NCBI GenBank assembly: GCA_001799475.1
Contig: MGTN01000160.1
Location: forward strand, 1,872-15,917
Direction: 5' to 3'
Length of the DNA stretch: 14,046 nucleotides
DNA from: Desulfovibrionales bacterium GWA2_65_9
GTDB lineage: Bacteria > Desulfobacterota > Desulfovibrionia > Desulfovibrionales > Desulfovibrionaceae
Shown here: piece by piece, positions 5,852 to 13,073 of the stretch
Layout: the number at the start of each line of letters is the position of its first letter
Numbering within the stretch: position 1 is the first letter of the stretch
Position numbers and translations under genes: made by a program
Notes under the pieces: model-generated
What the model was told of the DNA's origin: nothing
What the model saw: the letters and a program-made list of their open reading frames with translations, nothing else
Databases searched by the model: none

Positions 5852-8413
5852 GTGTCCGACGAGCAGAAGATGCCAGAGACAGCAAACGCGCCACCAGCAG
5901 CCCCGGAAGGGGCGGTGTTCCACTGTGCCTCCTGCGGGCACAGCCTGTCCGTGCCTGACGAGCTCATCGGGCGGCAGGCCAAGTGCCCCAAGTGCGGTCA
6001 GCTTGGCCTCGTTGAACGGCTCCACATGCAGCAGCGCGAGCCGGACGTGAACGATGTCCGCCTGGATGACCTGGCCGTCGAGGACCCGTCTTCGGCTCTG
6101 CCCCGGCCTGCCGCGCCCGTGCTTTCCCCGGACTCCCTGGCCCTGGAAGCCGTTCAGAAACCTGCGGGCACCCTTGACTCCCTGCGACATTTTTTTTCGG
6201 GCAACCCGGCCCTGAACCTGCTCGCCGGAATCACGGGCGGGGTGCAAGAATGTCTGGTCTGCCTGGCCCTGGCCCTGCTTGTCTTCTCCGTGCCGACCCT
6301 AAGCGGCGCCTTTCCGCATGCCCTGTACCTGACCCTGTTCCCGGCGGTGCTCGGCTCGGTGCTCTTCGCCCTGCACGGGCGGCTGCCAGTGGCGGTGGGC
6401 GGCCCAGGACCGGCGTCCACGCTGTGCGTGCTGCTCCTGGTGGCCACCGTTGGCGCCGACCTTGAAGGCCGCGCCTCGCCCCAGGTTATTGCAACCACCA
6501 TGCTTGCCGCCCTGGCTTTGGCCAGCGCACTGACCGGTGTGGTCTGCGTCCTGTCTTCGCGCTTTGGGCTTGCGCAGCGCGTCCGTTTCCTGCCCGTGGA
6601 GGTTTTTGGCGGCATGCTGGCGGGCTTCGGCCTGCTTCTGCTCAAAGCCTGGTTTTTGGTGCTGGCTGTGGGCACGCCGGAACTGGCCAGGCTGTTCCAG
6701 CTGCCCTTGGCTGAAATGGGGCCGCTGCTCCTGGGCAACCTCCGCTCCTGGGGACCTCCGGTGGCTTTCGGGCTCGTGTATTTTCTGGTGCGCATAAGCA
6801 TCAAGGGCATGCTCTGGCCGCTTTTGCTCGCGCTGCTGGCCATCGCCGGCTGGAACGCTGCGGTTGTGCAGGGCGGCCCTGTCTTTGGCCCGTGGCTGGC
6901 GCACCTGCCCCATGTGCCGAATCTGCTCGACCAGGCGTGTTTATTGTCCCTGTTCGATGCGAGCACGTTAACGAAGATTGATTGGTCGGCCTTAGGCTGG
7001 CGCAAGGAGTTTTTTGCCGCCGTGGCGGTGGTGGCCATCGGCCCGACCCTGGTGCGCACGACCATCCTCGAAGCCGTGCTGGCCCGCGACGTCGATCCGG
7101 ACGCGCAGCTGCGCATGGTGGGCGGGGCGAGCATGCTCTCGGGATTTCTGGGCGGGCTTCCTGCCACCCTGTCCCTTTCGAGCAGCCTTGGGCTGCGCGC
7201 CCTGGGGGCCACCGGACCCGTGGCCGGGTTCACCCTGGGCCTTGTCTGCCTGGCCTTTGCTCTGCGTGGGCAGGTGGTGCTGACCCACATCCCCCTGTTT
7301 GTCCCCCTGGGCATCCTGCTGGCCACGGGCTTGGCCATGCCTGTGAGCTGGCTCCTGCGCGACAGCAAGAACCCGCTTACCCGCAAGGACGACCAGCGCA
7401 CGGCCTGGCTCGCCTGCATTTTGACCGTGGTCCTGGGGCCGGTGCTGGGCGTTCTCTCCTGCCTGGGCCTGGGGCTGGCCGTGGCCCTGGCGCGGGCTGT
7501 GGACGGCGGCGGCGTCAAGCTCATCCAGTCCGGCGATGTGTTCCACAGCAACGTGGACCGCTCGCCAGCGGAGCGCCGCATCCTGCGCGAGTGCGGCGGC
7601 CAGATCCTCATTCTGCGTCTGCAAGGCTTCCTGTTTCTGGGCACGCTCTACAGCCTGCTGCGGACAATCAGCCAGCGCATTGAGGGGGCCGGACCTGCGG
7701 GACTCCGGTTCGTGCTGCTGGACTTCGGCGCGGTGAGCGGCCTGGGGGCCTCGGCCCTGCATGGCTTCCGGCGGCTGGAGCATCTGGCCCGGGAAGGCGG
7801 GATGCTGCTGTTTTTCACCAGCGTGCCCCTGGAGCTGGAGGAGCATCTGGAGGCCCTGGGCTACCGCCTGAGCGACGAAGAAGGCCTGTGCCGGATTTAT
7901 CTGAACCTGGACTACGCCCTGGAGTCCTGTGAGGACGTCATCCTGGCCGAGGCGGGCGGGCTGGAGCAGCGCCAGGCCACCCTGGAGCAATTGCTGGCGG
8001 CCACCTTCCCCGATCCACGGCTGGTGCCCACGCTCATGAAGTGCCTGGAGCGGGTGGAGGTGCTGAAGAAGAAGCATGTCATCCGCCAGGGCGACGAGTC
8101 GGACTCCATGTACTTCCTCGAGTCCGGCAAGGTGCAGGTGGAACTGGCGCTGCCGGGCGGCAAGCTCCTGCGGCTGAAGAAGATGGGGCCGGGGACGGTG
8201 ATCGGCGAGATGGGCCTGTACACCAGCTCTCCGCGCTCGGCATCGGTCATCGCCACGGAGCGCAGTGTGTTCTACCGGCTCTCGGTGGAGCGCTTCAAGC
8301 TCATCCAGGACAAGGCCCCGCAACTCGCCGCTGCGGTGAACCGCTTCATCGTGACCCTGCTGGCCGAGCGCCTGGCCGAAGAGAACGCCAAGAATCGCGC
8401 CGCCCAGCGCTAG
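5852..8413 (+). CDS. Zinc ribbon-SulP-STAS-cNMP-binding anion transporter fusion
   Basis: 853-residue inner-membrane protein. Residues 25-48 form a zinc ribbon (CxxC at 25/28 and 45/48), followed by a Pro/Asp-rich linker to about 110. Residues 120-550 hold about a dozen hydrophobic segments of the SulP/SLC26 type (NLLAGITGGVQECLVCLALALLVF; AVGGPGPAST; GMLAGFGLLLL; GGLPATLSLSSSLG). Residues 580-690 are a STAS domain (FVLLDFGAVSGLGASAL, with Gly where the Asp of GLDSS is common). Residues 715-835 are a cyclic-nucleotide-binding domain with VIRQGDESDSMYFLESGKV and the phosphate cassette GEMGLYTSSPRSASV (Glu786, Arg795). SulP proteins carry sulfate, bicarbonate or other anions; the substrate here is unknown. 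Gating by cAMP or another nucleotide is inferred. GTG is chosen because GGAGGG ends four bases before it. The TAG stop lies in repeat copy 3. Confidence 0.9.
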   Translation: MSDEQKMPETANAPPAAPEGAVFHCASCGHSLSVPDELIGRQAKCPKCGQLGLVERLHMQQREPDVNDVRLDDLAVEDPSSALPRPAAPVLSPDSLALEAVQKPAGTLDSLRHFFSGNPALNLLAGITGGVQECLVCLALALLVFSVPTLSGAFPHALYLTLFPAVLGSVLFALHGRLPVAVGGPGPASTLCVLLLVATVGADLEGRASPQVIATTMLAALALASALTGVVCVLSSRFGLAQRVRFLPVEVFGGMLAGFGLLLLKAWFLVLAVGTPELARLFQLPLAEMGPLLLGNLRSWGPPVAFGLVYFLVRISIKGMLWPLLLALLAIAGWNAAVVQGGPVFGPWLAHLPHVPNLLDQACLLSLFDASTLTKIDWSALGWRKEFFAAVAVVAIGPTLVRTTILEAVLARDVDPDAQLRMVGGASMLSGFLGGLPATLSLSSSLGLRALGATGPVAGFTLGLVCLAFALRGQVVLTHIPLFVPLGILLATGLAMPVSWLLRDSKNPLTRKDDQRTAWLACILTVVLGPVLGVLSCLGLGLAVALARAVDGGGVKLIQSGDVFHSNVDRSPAERRILRECGGQILILRLQGFLFLGTLYSLLRTISQRIEGAGPAGLRFVLLDFGAVSGLGASALHGFRRLEHLAREGGMLLFFTSVPLELEEHLEALGYRLSDEEGLCRIYLNLDYALESCEDVILAEAGGLEQRQATLEQLLAATFPDPRLVPTLMKCLERVEVLKKKHVIRQGDESDSMYFLESGKVQVELALPGGKLLRLKKMGPGTVIGEMGLYTSSPRSASVIATERSVFYRLSVERFKLIQDKAPQLAAAVNRFIVTLLAERLAEENAKNRAAQR

Positions 8414-8584
8414 GGCCTGTTTCTAAAAGCGTCTTTTGCCCCCTGGACCTCGCCACGCGCCTATTCGGGGGCGTCGTGAGCCGATTTGGGTCCAGGGCTG
8501 TACCGCGTGAGTACACTCCCTGGCCCCCAAATAGGCTCTCTTCTCGCCAGGGAACAAAATCCATTTTTTGGAAACAGACCCTAG
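8410..8584 (+). repeat. Cloverleaf-like CTAG-bounded repeat element, copy 3
   Basis: 175 bp, the longest copy. Its ends are CTAGGGCCTGTTTCTAAAAG and TTTTTTGGAAACAGACCCTAG's inverse partner. Stem 1 is a perfect 9 bp (CCCTGGACC/GGTCCAGGG), and its loop carries an extra hairpin (ACGCGCC/GGGGCGT, one mismatch) missing in copy 2. Stem 2 is TGTAC/GTACA. Stem 3 is CCCTGGC/GCCAGGG. It exactly fills the space between the convergent SulP and thioesterase genes: its left CTAG gives the SulP stop and its right CTAG gives the thioesterase stop on the minus strand. Confidence 0.88.
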
Positions 8585-9036
8585 CCGGGCTCTTTCCCCC
8601 AGGCCGAGAGGTCGATCTTGTCGCGCTTGCGGTAGGCCGTGCCCTGGAAGGTGGCGATGGTTTCGCCGCCGTCATCCTTCACTTCCACCACATAGGTCGA
8701 CAGCGGACCCGCTGCGGCGGTCTCGCGCGCATGGGCCGTGAGGCTGCCGCTGAGGCCCGGCTTGGTGTAGGCGATGGCCATGTTGACGCCCAGGGCCAGG
8801 GTGCCGTGGGAGTTCGAGGCCGCGCCAAAGGCCAGGTCGGCCAGGGTGAAGATGGCCCCGCCCTGGACCACGTCCGCGCCGTTCATGTGCTTGTCCTCGA
8901 TGACCATGCGCGTGGAGGCCGTGCCATGGCCGATGTCCGTGACTTTGATGCCCAGGCATTTGCACAGCCGGTCGCGGTTGTTGAAGAAGCGCTTGAGGCG
9001 CTCGAAACGCTCGGTTTCGCTCATCTGCGGGGTCAT
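8581..9036 (-). CDS. PaaI-family hotdog thioesterase
   Basis: 151 residues, normal for a single hotdog domain; expected to hydrolyse acyl-CoA or a similar thioester in the cytosol. Residues 49-72 contain the family signature (KHMNGADVVQGGAIFTLADLAFG), with Asn52-Gly53, Gly59-Gly60 and Asp67 in the expected places. The His of the common HGG motif is Gln58 here, which may mark a PaaI-like subgroup. ASNSHGTLALGVNMAIAYTKPG and the final ETIATFQGTAYRK strand complete the fold. The ATG at 9036 has GGAGGA six bases upstream and overlaps the tatD stop (ATGA), so the two genes are translationally coupled. The TAG stop is provided by the right end of repeat copy 3. The substrate is unknown. Confidence 0.88.
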   Translation of the reverse strand: MTPQMSETERFERLKRFFNNRDRLCKCLGIKVTDIGHGTASTRMVIEDKHMNGADVVQGGAIFTLADLAFGAASNSHGTLALGVNMAIAYTKPGLSGSLTAHARETAAAGPLSTYVVEVKDDGGETIATFQGTAYRKRDKIDLSAWGKEPG

Positions 9037-9890
9037 GGGAGATCCTCCGGTTCGGATACAGGTGCGGGCAGGCCGAAAAAGGCGCAGGCGTTCTGGCCTG
9101 TGGCGGCCCAAAGCGCGTCCACGGGCATGTCCTTGATGCGGGCTACGGCTTGGGCCGTGAAACTAAGCAGGGCGGGGTGGTTGCGCTTGCCGCGCCAGGG
9201 CTCGGCCGAGAGGTACGGGCAGTCGGTCTCCAGCAGCAGGCGCTCCAGGGGGATCATCGCCACGGCGCGTTGCAATGCCTCGTTCTTGGCGTAGCTCACC
9301 GGGCCGGGGATGCTGACGTGCCAGCCGTGGTCCAGCAGCGTGCGGGCCTGGTCTGCGTCGCCGCCGAAGCAGTGCCAGAGCAGTTTCCGGCCGGAAAAAC
9401 CCTCGTCCACGAGCACGCGCAGGGTGTCTTCAAAGGCGTCGCGGCAGTGGATCACCGGCGCCACGCCCAGGCTCGCGGTCAGCGTGAGCTGCGCCCGGAA
9501 GGTCCGCTCCTGCAGGTCGCGCGGGTGGTCGTCCCAGTAGTAGTCCAGGCCGATCTCGCCCACGGCCTTGAGGCGCGGGTCGTCCAGAAACGCCTGGCGC
9601 ATGGCCTCCAGGGCCTGGTCCGTGCACTGGTCCGCGTTGCCGGGGTGAACGCCAAGGATGAAGAATATTTCCGGCCGGTTCCGGAACATTGCGTGGTTCT
9701 TCCGGTAGGCCTCCGGGCCGAGGAACACGTTGCCGGTGCGGGCCACGCCGCAGGCCTTGGCCCGGTCCATGAGCTCCTCGCGGTCGGCGTCGAAGTCCAC
9801 CATGTCCAGGTGTGCGTGGGAGTCCACGCCGCAGGGCGGCAGGGCCAGGGTTTCCGGCTCGGGCCGGGGGGGCTTGTTTTTTTTCGACAT
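9033..9890 (-). CDS. TatD-family metal-dependent hydrolase/DNase
   Basis: 285-residue TIM-barrel hydrolase. The metal ligands of the family are all present: HxH in DSHAHLD (His25, His27), Glu112 in GEIGLDYYW, His148 in VIHCRD, His173 in WHCFGG and Asp223 in LETDCPYL. Family members are reported as 3'-5' DNases or quality-control nucleases; the true substrate is open. There is a short charged N-terminal extension (about 20 residues, Lys/Pro-rich) before the first strand. Its codons contain runs of eight A and seven C, which could slip. The ATG at 9890 has no good Shine-Dalgarno, and no alternative in-frame start close by is better. It begins 17 bases after the glycosyltransferase stop, so coupling to upstream translation is likely. 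The end overlaps the thioesterase start by four bases. Confidence 0.92.
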   Translation of the reverse strand: MSKKNKPPRPEPETLALPPCGVDSHAHLDMVDFDADREELMDRAKACGVARTGNVFLGPEAYRKNHAMFRNRPEIFFILGVHPGNADQCTDQALEAMRQAFLDDPRLKAVGEIGLDYYWDDHPRDLQERTFRAQLTLTASLGVAPVIHCRDAFEDTLRVLVDEGFSGRKLLWHCFGGDADQARTLLDHGWHVSIPGPVSYAKNEALQRAVAMIPLERLLLETDCPYLSAEPWRGKRNHPALLSFTAQAVARIKDMPVDALWAATGQNACAFFGLPAPVSEPEDLP

Positions 9891-9907
9891 GGGATGCTGT
9901 GCGTGCC

Positions 9908-11008
9908 TCAGGCAGGGTCAAGGCGTTGCCAGAAGTCCAGCACGCTCTCGCGCTGGGCCTCCAGGGAGTAGGCCGCTGCTGTAGCGCGGGCATTCACAAG
10001 GGTGGGGGCCAGGGTGGGGGATAGACGCGGGCTGCCCCCGGCGGATGTGCCGTCGAGGAACCACATGGCGGCTGTCTTGAGGTGCAGGGCCGCGCCCAGG
10101 ATGTCGGCGTCGGCGCTCCACAGCCCGTTGCCATGGCCGCCGCCGGTCCCCTTGTCACCCCAAGGCACGTCGCGCAGGGGCCACCAGGGCGCAAAGGGCG
10201 CGGGGTCGGCCTCAGGCGAAAGGGCCTGGCGCATGTAGTCCGCGCCGCCAAAGCCCATGTAGCCCACGGGCAGGCAGCCGCAGGCCATGGCCTCCAGCGG
10301 CGGCAGCGGGCAGCCCTCGGGAAAGCCCGTGGCCAGAAAGATGTGCGCGCTTTGCAGGGCCTCGGCCACGCCCTTGGCCGTCATCCCGGCTATCTCGACC
10401 CACTGGCAGCGGGCGGCCAGGCCCTCGTCCAGGGCGCTGAAAGTCTCGCGGATCTGCTTGGCCAGGGCCTTGTTTTTGCGCGGCATGAAGGCGATGCGCA
10501 CCGTGCCGGAGCCTGAGACATCCGGCTTCTGGTCCGGCGCGCAAAACAGCTCCGTGTCGATGCCGGGCCGCAGGATGGGCGCATCAAAGCCGGTGGTGGC
10601 GGCCACGAACCGGGCCACGGGGTCGGATACGGCGGCGAACTCCACGGGCAGCTTGCGCCAGGACACGCCCTCGGGCAGGGCCGAGAGCAGGTAGGCCCAG
10701 TTCTGCACGTAGACCAGGCAGCGCGCGCCGGCGTTCAGGCCCGGGGTCAGGGCGTTGACCCAGCCCTCGGGCACCACCCAGAGGTCGCCGGGTGTGAGCG
10801 TGAGCTGGTCCCAGGGCACGATGGGCGCTTCGACAAAGGACTCGCAGGGCGCCCAGCCCGGGCCCTCGCCCTGCATCTCGCGCGGAACGAGAAAGGCCTC
10901 GCGGTTTGCTGCGGCCAGGAACGCGGCCATGCGCCGCAGCACGGTGATGCCCCCGGCGGCCTGGCGCACGGGCGGCAGGAAGAAATAGGTTTTCATCGGC
11001 ATGGGCAT
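9908..11008 (-). CDS. GT4-like (GT-B fold) glycosyltransferase
   Basis: About 366 residues. The N-terminal part (TYFFLPPVRQAAGGITVLRRMAAFL) is typical of the glycine-rich acceptor loop of GT4 enzymes. The middle contains FAAVSDPVARFV and ILRPGIDTELF, the hinge to the donor domain, followed by TVRIAFMPRKNKALA. The donor-site E-x7-E motif is intact: Glu231 and Glu239 in FPEGCPLPPLEAMACGCLPVGY. It probably adds a sugar to a surface polysaccharide or protein glycan; donor and acceptor are unknown. Start is uncertain: several in-frame Met codons (11008, 11002, 10996) follow GGGGAG at a rather long spacing, and a TTG at 11014 has the best spacing. It lies between rmlD and tatD on the same strand, so dTDP-sugar use is plausible. 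Confidence 0.83.
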   Translation of the reverse strand: MPMPMKTYFFLPPVRQAAGGITVLRRMAAFLAAANREAFLVPREMQGEGPGWAPCESFVEAPIVPWDQLTLTPGDLWVVPEGWVNALTPGLNAGARCLVYVQNWAYLLSALPEGVSWRKLPVEFAAVSDPVARFVAATTGFDAPILRPGIDTELFCAPDQKPDVSGSGTVRIAFMPRKNKALAKQIRETFSALDEGLAARCQWVEIAGMTAKGVAEALQSAHIFLATGFPEGCPLPPLEAMACGCLPVGYMGFGGADYMRQALSPEADPAPFAPWWPLRDVPWGDKGTGGGHGNGLWSADADILGAALHLKTAAMWFLDGTSAGGSPRLSPTLAPTLVNARATAAAYSLEAQRESVLDFWQRLDPA

Positions 11009-11057
11009 GGGCAAACCACACTCCCCTGGCTTTGGCAAGCCGCGTCAGATGGCCGCG

Positions 11058-11975
11058 TCAGATTGTCGGGAAGCTCGACACATATTCGGCCAGGGCCTCG
11101 CGCCAGTGGCGCGGCGTGTATCCGGCCAGGCGCACGGTGTCCGTGATGTCCAGGACGGAGTTGGCCGGGCGCGGGGCCTTGGTGGGGTAGCCGCTGGTGG
11201 GGATCGCCAGCACGCGGCAGGACAGGCCCGCCAGACGCACGGCCTCGGCGGCCAGCTCATGCCAGGAGGCCTGGCCGGAGTTTGCGGCGTGCAGCAGGCC
11301 GGTGGCGTTGTTCTTCAGGAGCGCAACGGTGAGCTTGGCCAGGTCCGCTGTGCCCGTGGGTGAGCCGAACTGGTCGGCCACGACTTTGAGCTCCTGGCGC
11401 TCGGCGGAGAGTTCGAGGATGCGCTGGACGAAGTTCATCTTGCCCGGTCCGAAGAGCCAGGCCGTGCGCAGGATCAGCAGGCCGGGGAGATCCAGGGCCA
11501 TGAGCGCCTCCTCGCCCGCTAGCTTCGACGCTCCGTAGACCGAGAGCGGGTTCGGCTGGTCTAACGGCAGGTAGGGCGCGCCCTTCTTGCCGTCGAAGAC
11601 GAAGTCCGTGGAGAAATGCACCAGCCGGAGTTCGCGCTCCTCGGCCAGGACGCCGAGCAGGGCGGGCAGGGATGCGTTGAGGCGGTAAGCCTCTTCGGGC
11701 TGGTCCTCGGCCCTGTCCACCTGGGTGTAGGCCACGGCGTTGATGATGCAGTCGATGGGGCTTGAGTCTGGGCCGTCAGGCTCGTGCCCTTCCTGAAAGT
11801 CGTCCAGAAAGTCGTCCAGGGCGTCGGCGTCAAAATAGTCCACGTCCGCGCTGGACACGGGCAGGGTCTCGACTCCGGCCCTGGTCAGGGCCTCGGCCAC
11901 GGCCCGGCCCAGCAGGCCGTTCTTGCCGCCCAGGACGAGGGCCTTCTTCGGCAGGTGTGTCGCTGGCAGGCTCAT
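11058..11975 (-). CDS. rmlD: dTDP-4-dehydrorhamnose reductase
   Basis: Last step of dTDP-L-rhamnose synthesis: NAD(P)H-dependent reduction of dTDP-4-keto-L-rhamnose, cytosolic. 305 residues, usual length. The Rossmann motif GGKNGLLG (Gly17/20/23) is at the N terminus, then NAVAYTQVDRAE, STDFVFDG (catalytic Ser/Thr), YGASKLAGE (YxxxK) and LRTAWLFGPG, ending with VVADQFGSPTGTADLAKL, a well-known RmlD segment. An Asp/Glu-rich insert (about residues 45-70: DFLDDFQEGHEPDGPDSS) precedes the DCIINAVAY strand and is longer than in the E. coli protein. The ATG overlaps the rmlB stop (ATGA), so the two are coupled. rmlA and rmlC are not in this window. Confidence 0.93.
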   Translation of the reverse strand: MSLPATHLPKKALVLGGKNGLLGRAVAEALTRAGVETLPVSSADVDYFDADALDDFLDDFQEGHEPDGPDSSPIDCIINAVAYTQVDRAEDQPEEAYRLNASLPALLGVLAEERELRLVHFSTDFVFDGKKGAPYLPLDQPNPLSVYGASKLAGEEALMALDLPGLLILRTAWLFGPGKMNFVQRILELSAERQELKVVADQFGSPTGTADLAKLTVALLKNNATGLLHAANSGQASWHELAAEAVRLAGLSCRVLAIPTSGYPTKAPRPANSVLDITDTVRLAGYTPRHWREALAEYVSSFPTI

Positions 11976-12991
11976 GCGCGCCCCCTGTACCAGGTGTCCA
12001 TGAATTTGAGGTACTCGCCGCTCTGGACCTCGGCGAGCCAGTCCGGGTTGGCGCGGTACCAGGCGATGGTGCGCTCCATGCCCTCGGCAAAGCTCACGCT
12101 GGGCGCGAAGCCAAGCTCGGCTGCCGCAAGGTCGAAGTTCATGGCGTAGCGGCGGTCGTGGCCGGGCCGGTCGGTGACGTAGCGGATGAGCCCCTCGTCC
12201 TGCCCGGTGAGGCGCAGGATGGTGCGCACCACGTCGAGGTTCGGCATCTCCGCCGCGCCGCCGAAGTTGTACACCGCGCCGGGCCTGCCGTTTAGGAGCG
12301 CCAGCTCCACGCCCCGGCAGTGGTCGTCGACGAAGATCCAGTCGCGCACGTTCTGGCCATCGCCGTACACCGGCAGGGGCTCGCCACGGCTGGCCTTGAC
12401 GTACATCAGCGGGATGAGCTTCTCCGGGAACTGGTACGGGCCGTAGTTGTTGGAGCAGCGCGTGATGACCACATCCTGGCCGTAGGTCTCGTGGTAGGCC
12501 CGGGCGAGCAGGTCCGCCCCGGCCTTGGAGGCCGAGTAGGGGCTGTTTGGCGCAAGCGGCGTGGACTCCAGGAACTGGCCCGTGGGGCCGAGGCTGCCGT
12601 AGACCTCGTCCGTGGACACGTGGACCACGCGCTTGGTGCGTGCGCGGCGCGCGCAGTCGAGGATGTTCTGCGCGCCCAGGACGTTGGTGACCACAAAGGG
12701 CGCGGGGTCGTCGATGGAGCGGTCCACGTGGGATTCCGCCGCGAAGTTGACCACCGCGTCGATCTGGTGCTCGGCGAGCAGGCGCGTCACCAGTTCGCGG
12801 TCGCAGATGTCGCCGTGCACAAAGGTGTAGTGGGGCCCGGCTTCGCTTTCGAGCGCGCGCAGGTTGCCCAGGTTGCCCGCGTAGGTTAGTTTGTCCAGGT
12901 TCACGAGCCGCCAATCGGGATGGCGCGCGCGCATGGCGTAGAGGAAGTTGGCGCCGATGAATCCGCAGCCGCCGGTGACGAGCAGGCGCAT
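11972..12991 (-). CDS. rmlB: dTDP-glucose 4,6-dehydratase
   Basis: Converts dTDP-glucose to dTDP-4-keto-6-deoxyglucose with bound NAD+, cytosolic. 339 residues, usual length. TGGCGFIG (residues 6-13) is the cofactor-binding turn; FAAESHVDRSI (83-93), the catalytic triad segment STDEVYG (Thr127, Asp128, Glu129), Tyr152-xxx-Lys156 (YSASK), and TRCSNNYGPYQFPEKLIPL (177-195) are all diagnostic. A strong AAGGAG lies six bases before the ATG. It is the first gene of the string rmlB-rmlD-GT-tatD-thioesterase. The upstream gap to trmL is only 82 bases, with no clear promoter or terminator seen, so trmL transcription may continue into it. Confidence 0.95.
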   Translation of the reverse strand: MRLLVTGGCGFIGANFLYAMRARHPDWRLVNLDKLTYAGNLGNLRALESEAGPHYTFVHGDICDRELVTRLLAEHQIDAVVNFAAESHVDRSIDDPAPFVVTNVLGAQNILDCARRARTKRVVHVSTDEVYGSLGPTGQFLESTPLAPNSPYSASKAGADLLARAYHETYGQDVVITRCSNNYGPYQFPEKLIPLMYVKASRGEPLPVYGDGQNVRDWIFVDDHCRGVELALLNGRPGAVYNFGGAAEMPNLDVVRTILRLTGQDEGLIRYVTDRPGHDRRYAMNFDLAAAELGFAPSVSFAEGMERTIAWYRANPDWLAEVQSGEYLKFMDTWYRGRA

Positions 12992-13044
12992 GGAGGGCTC
13001 CTTGTGCTTGATGTTCCAGGCTTACTACCCGCTCAACGGGCGAT

Positions 13045-13070
13045 GCGCAAGGCTGCCGCGCAAGGCTGCC
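13045..13070. repeat. Perfect 13-bp tandem duplication
   Basis: GCGCAAGGCTGCC occurs twice head to tail (13045-13057 and 13058-13070), three bases from the trmL stop in the trmL-rmlB gap. A small duplication of unknown role, useful as a strain marker. Confidence 0.9.
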
Positions 13071-13073
13071 GGG

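Noticed and set aside
6154..8323. Long minus-strand frames opposite the SulP fusion gene
   Set aside because: Arg/Pro/Ser/Ala- or Gln/His/Ala-rich shadow translations with no motif, while the plus strand has clear domains.
1418..8584. CRISPR array or attachment sites as an explanation of the three repeats
   Set aside because: The copies are kilobases apart, over 150 bp long, with internal symmetry; no spacers, cas genes or integrase are seen.
11976..12914. In-frame extension upstream of rmlD, reading antisense of frame within rmlB
   Set aside because: It lies in another frame of rmlB on the same strand; the ATGA overlap and RmlD homology fix the start at 11975.
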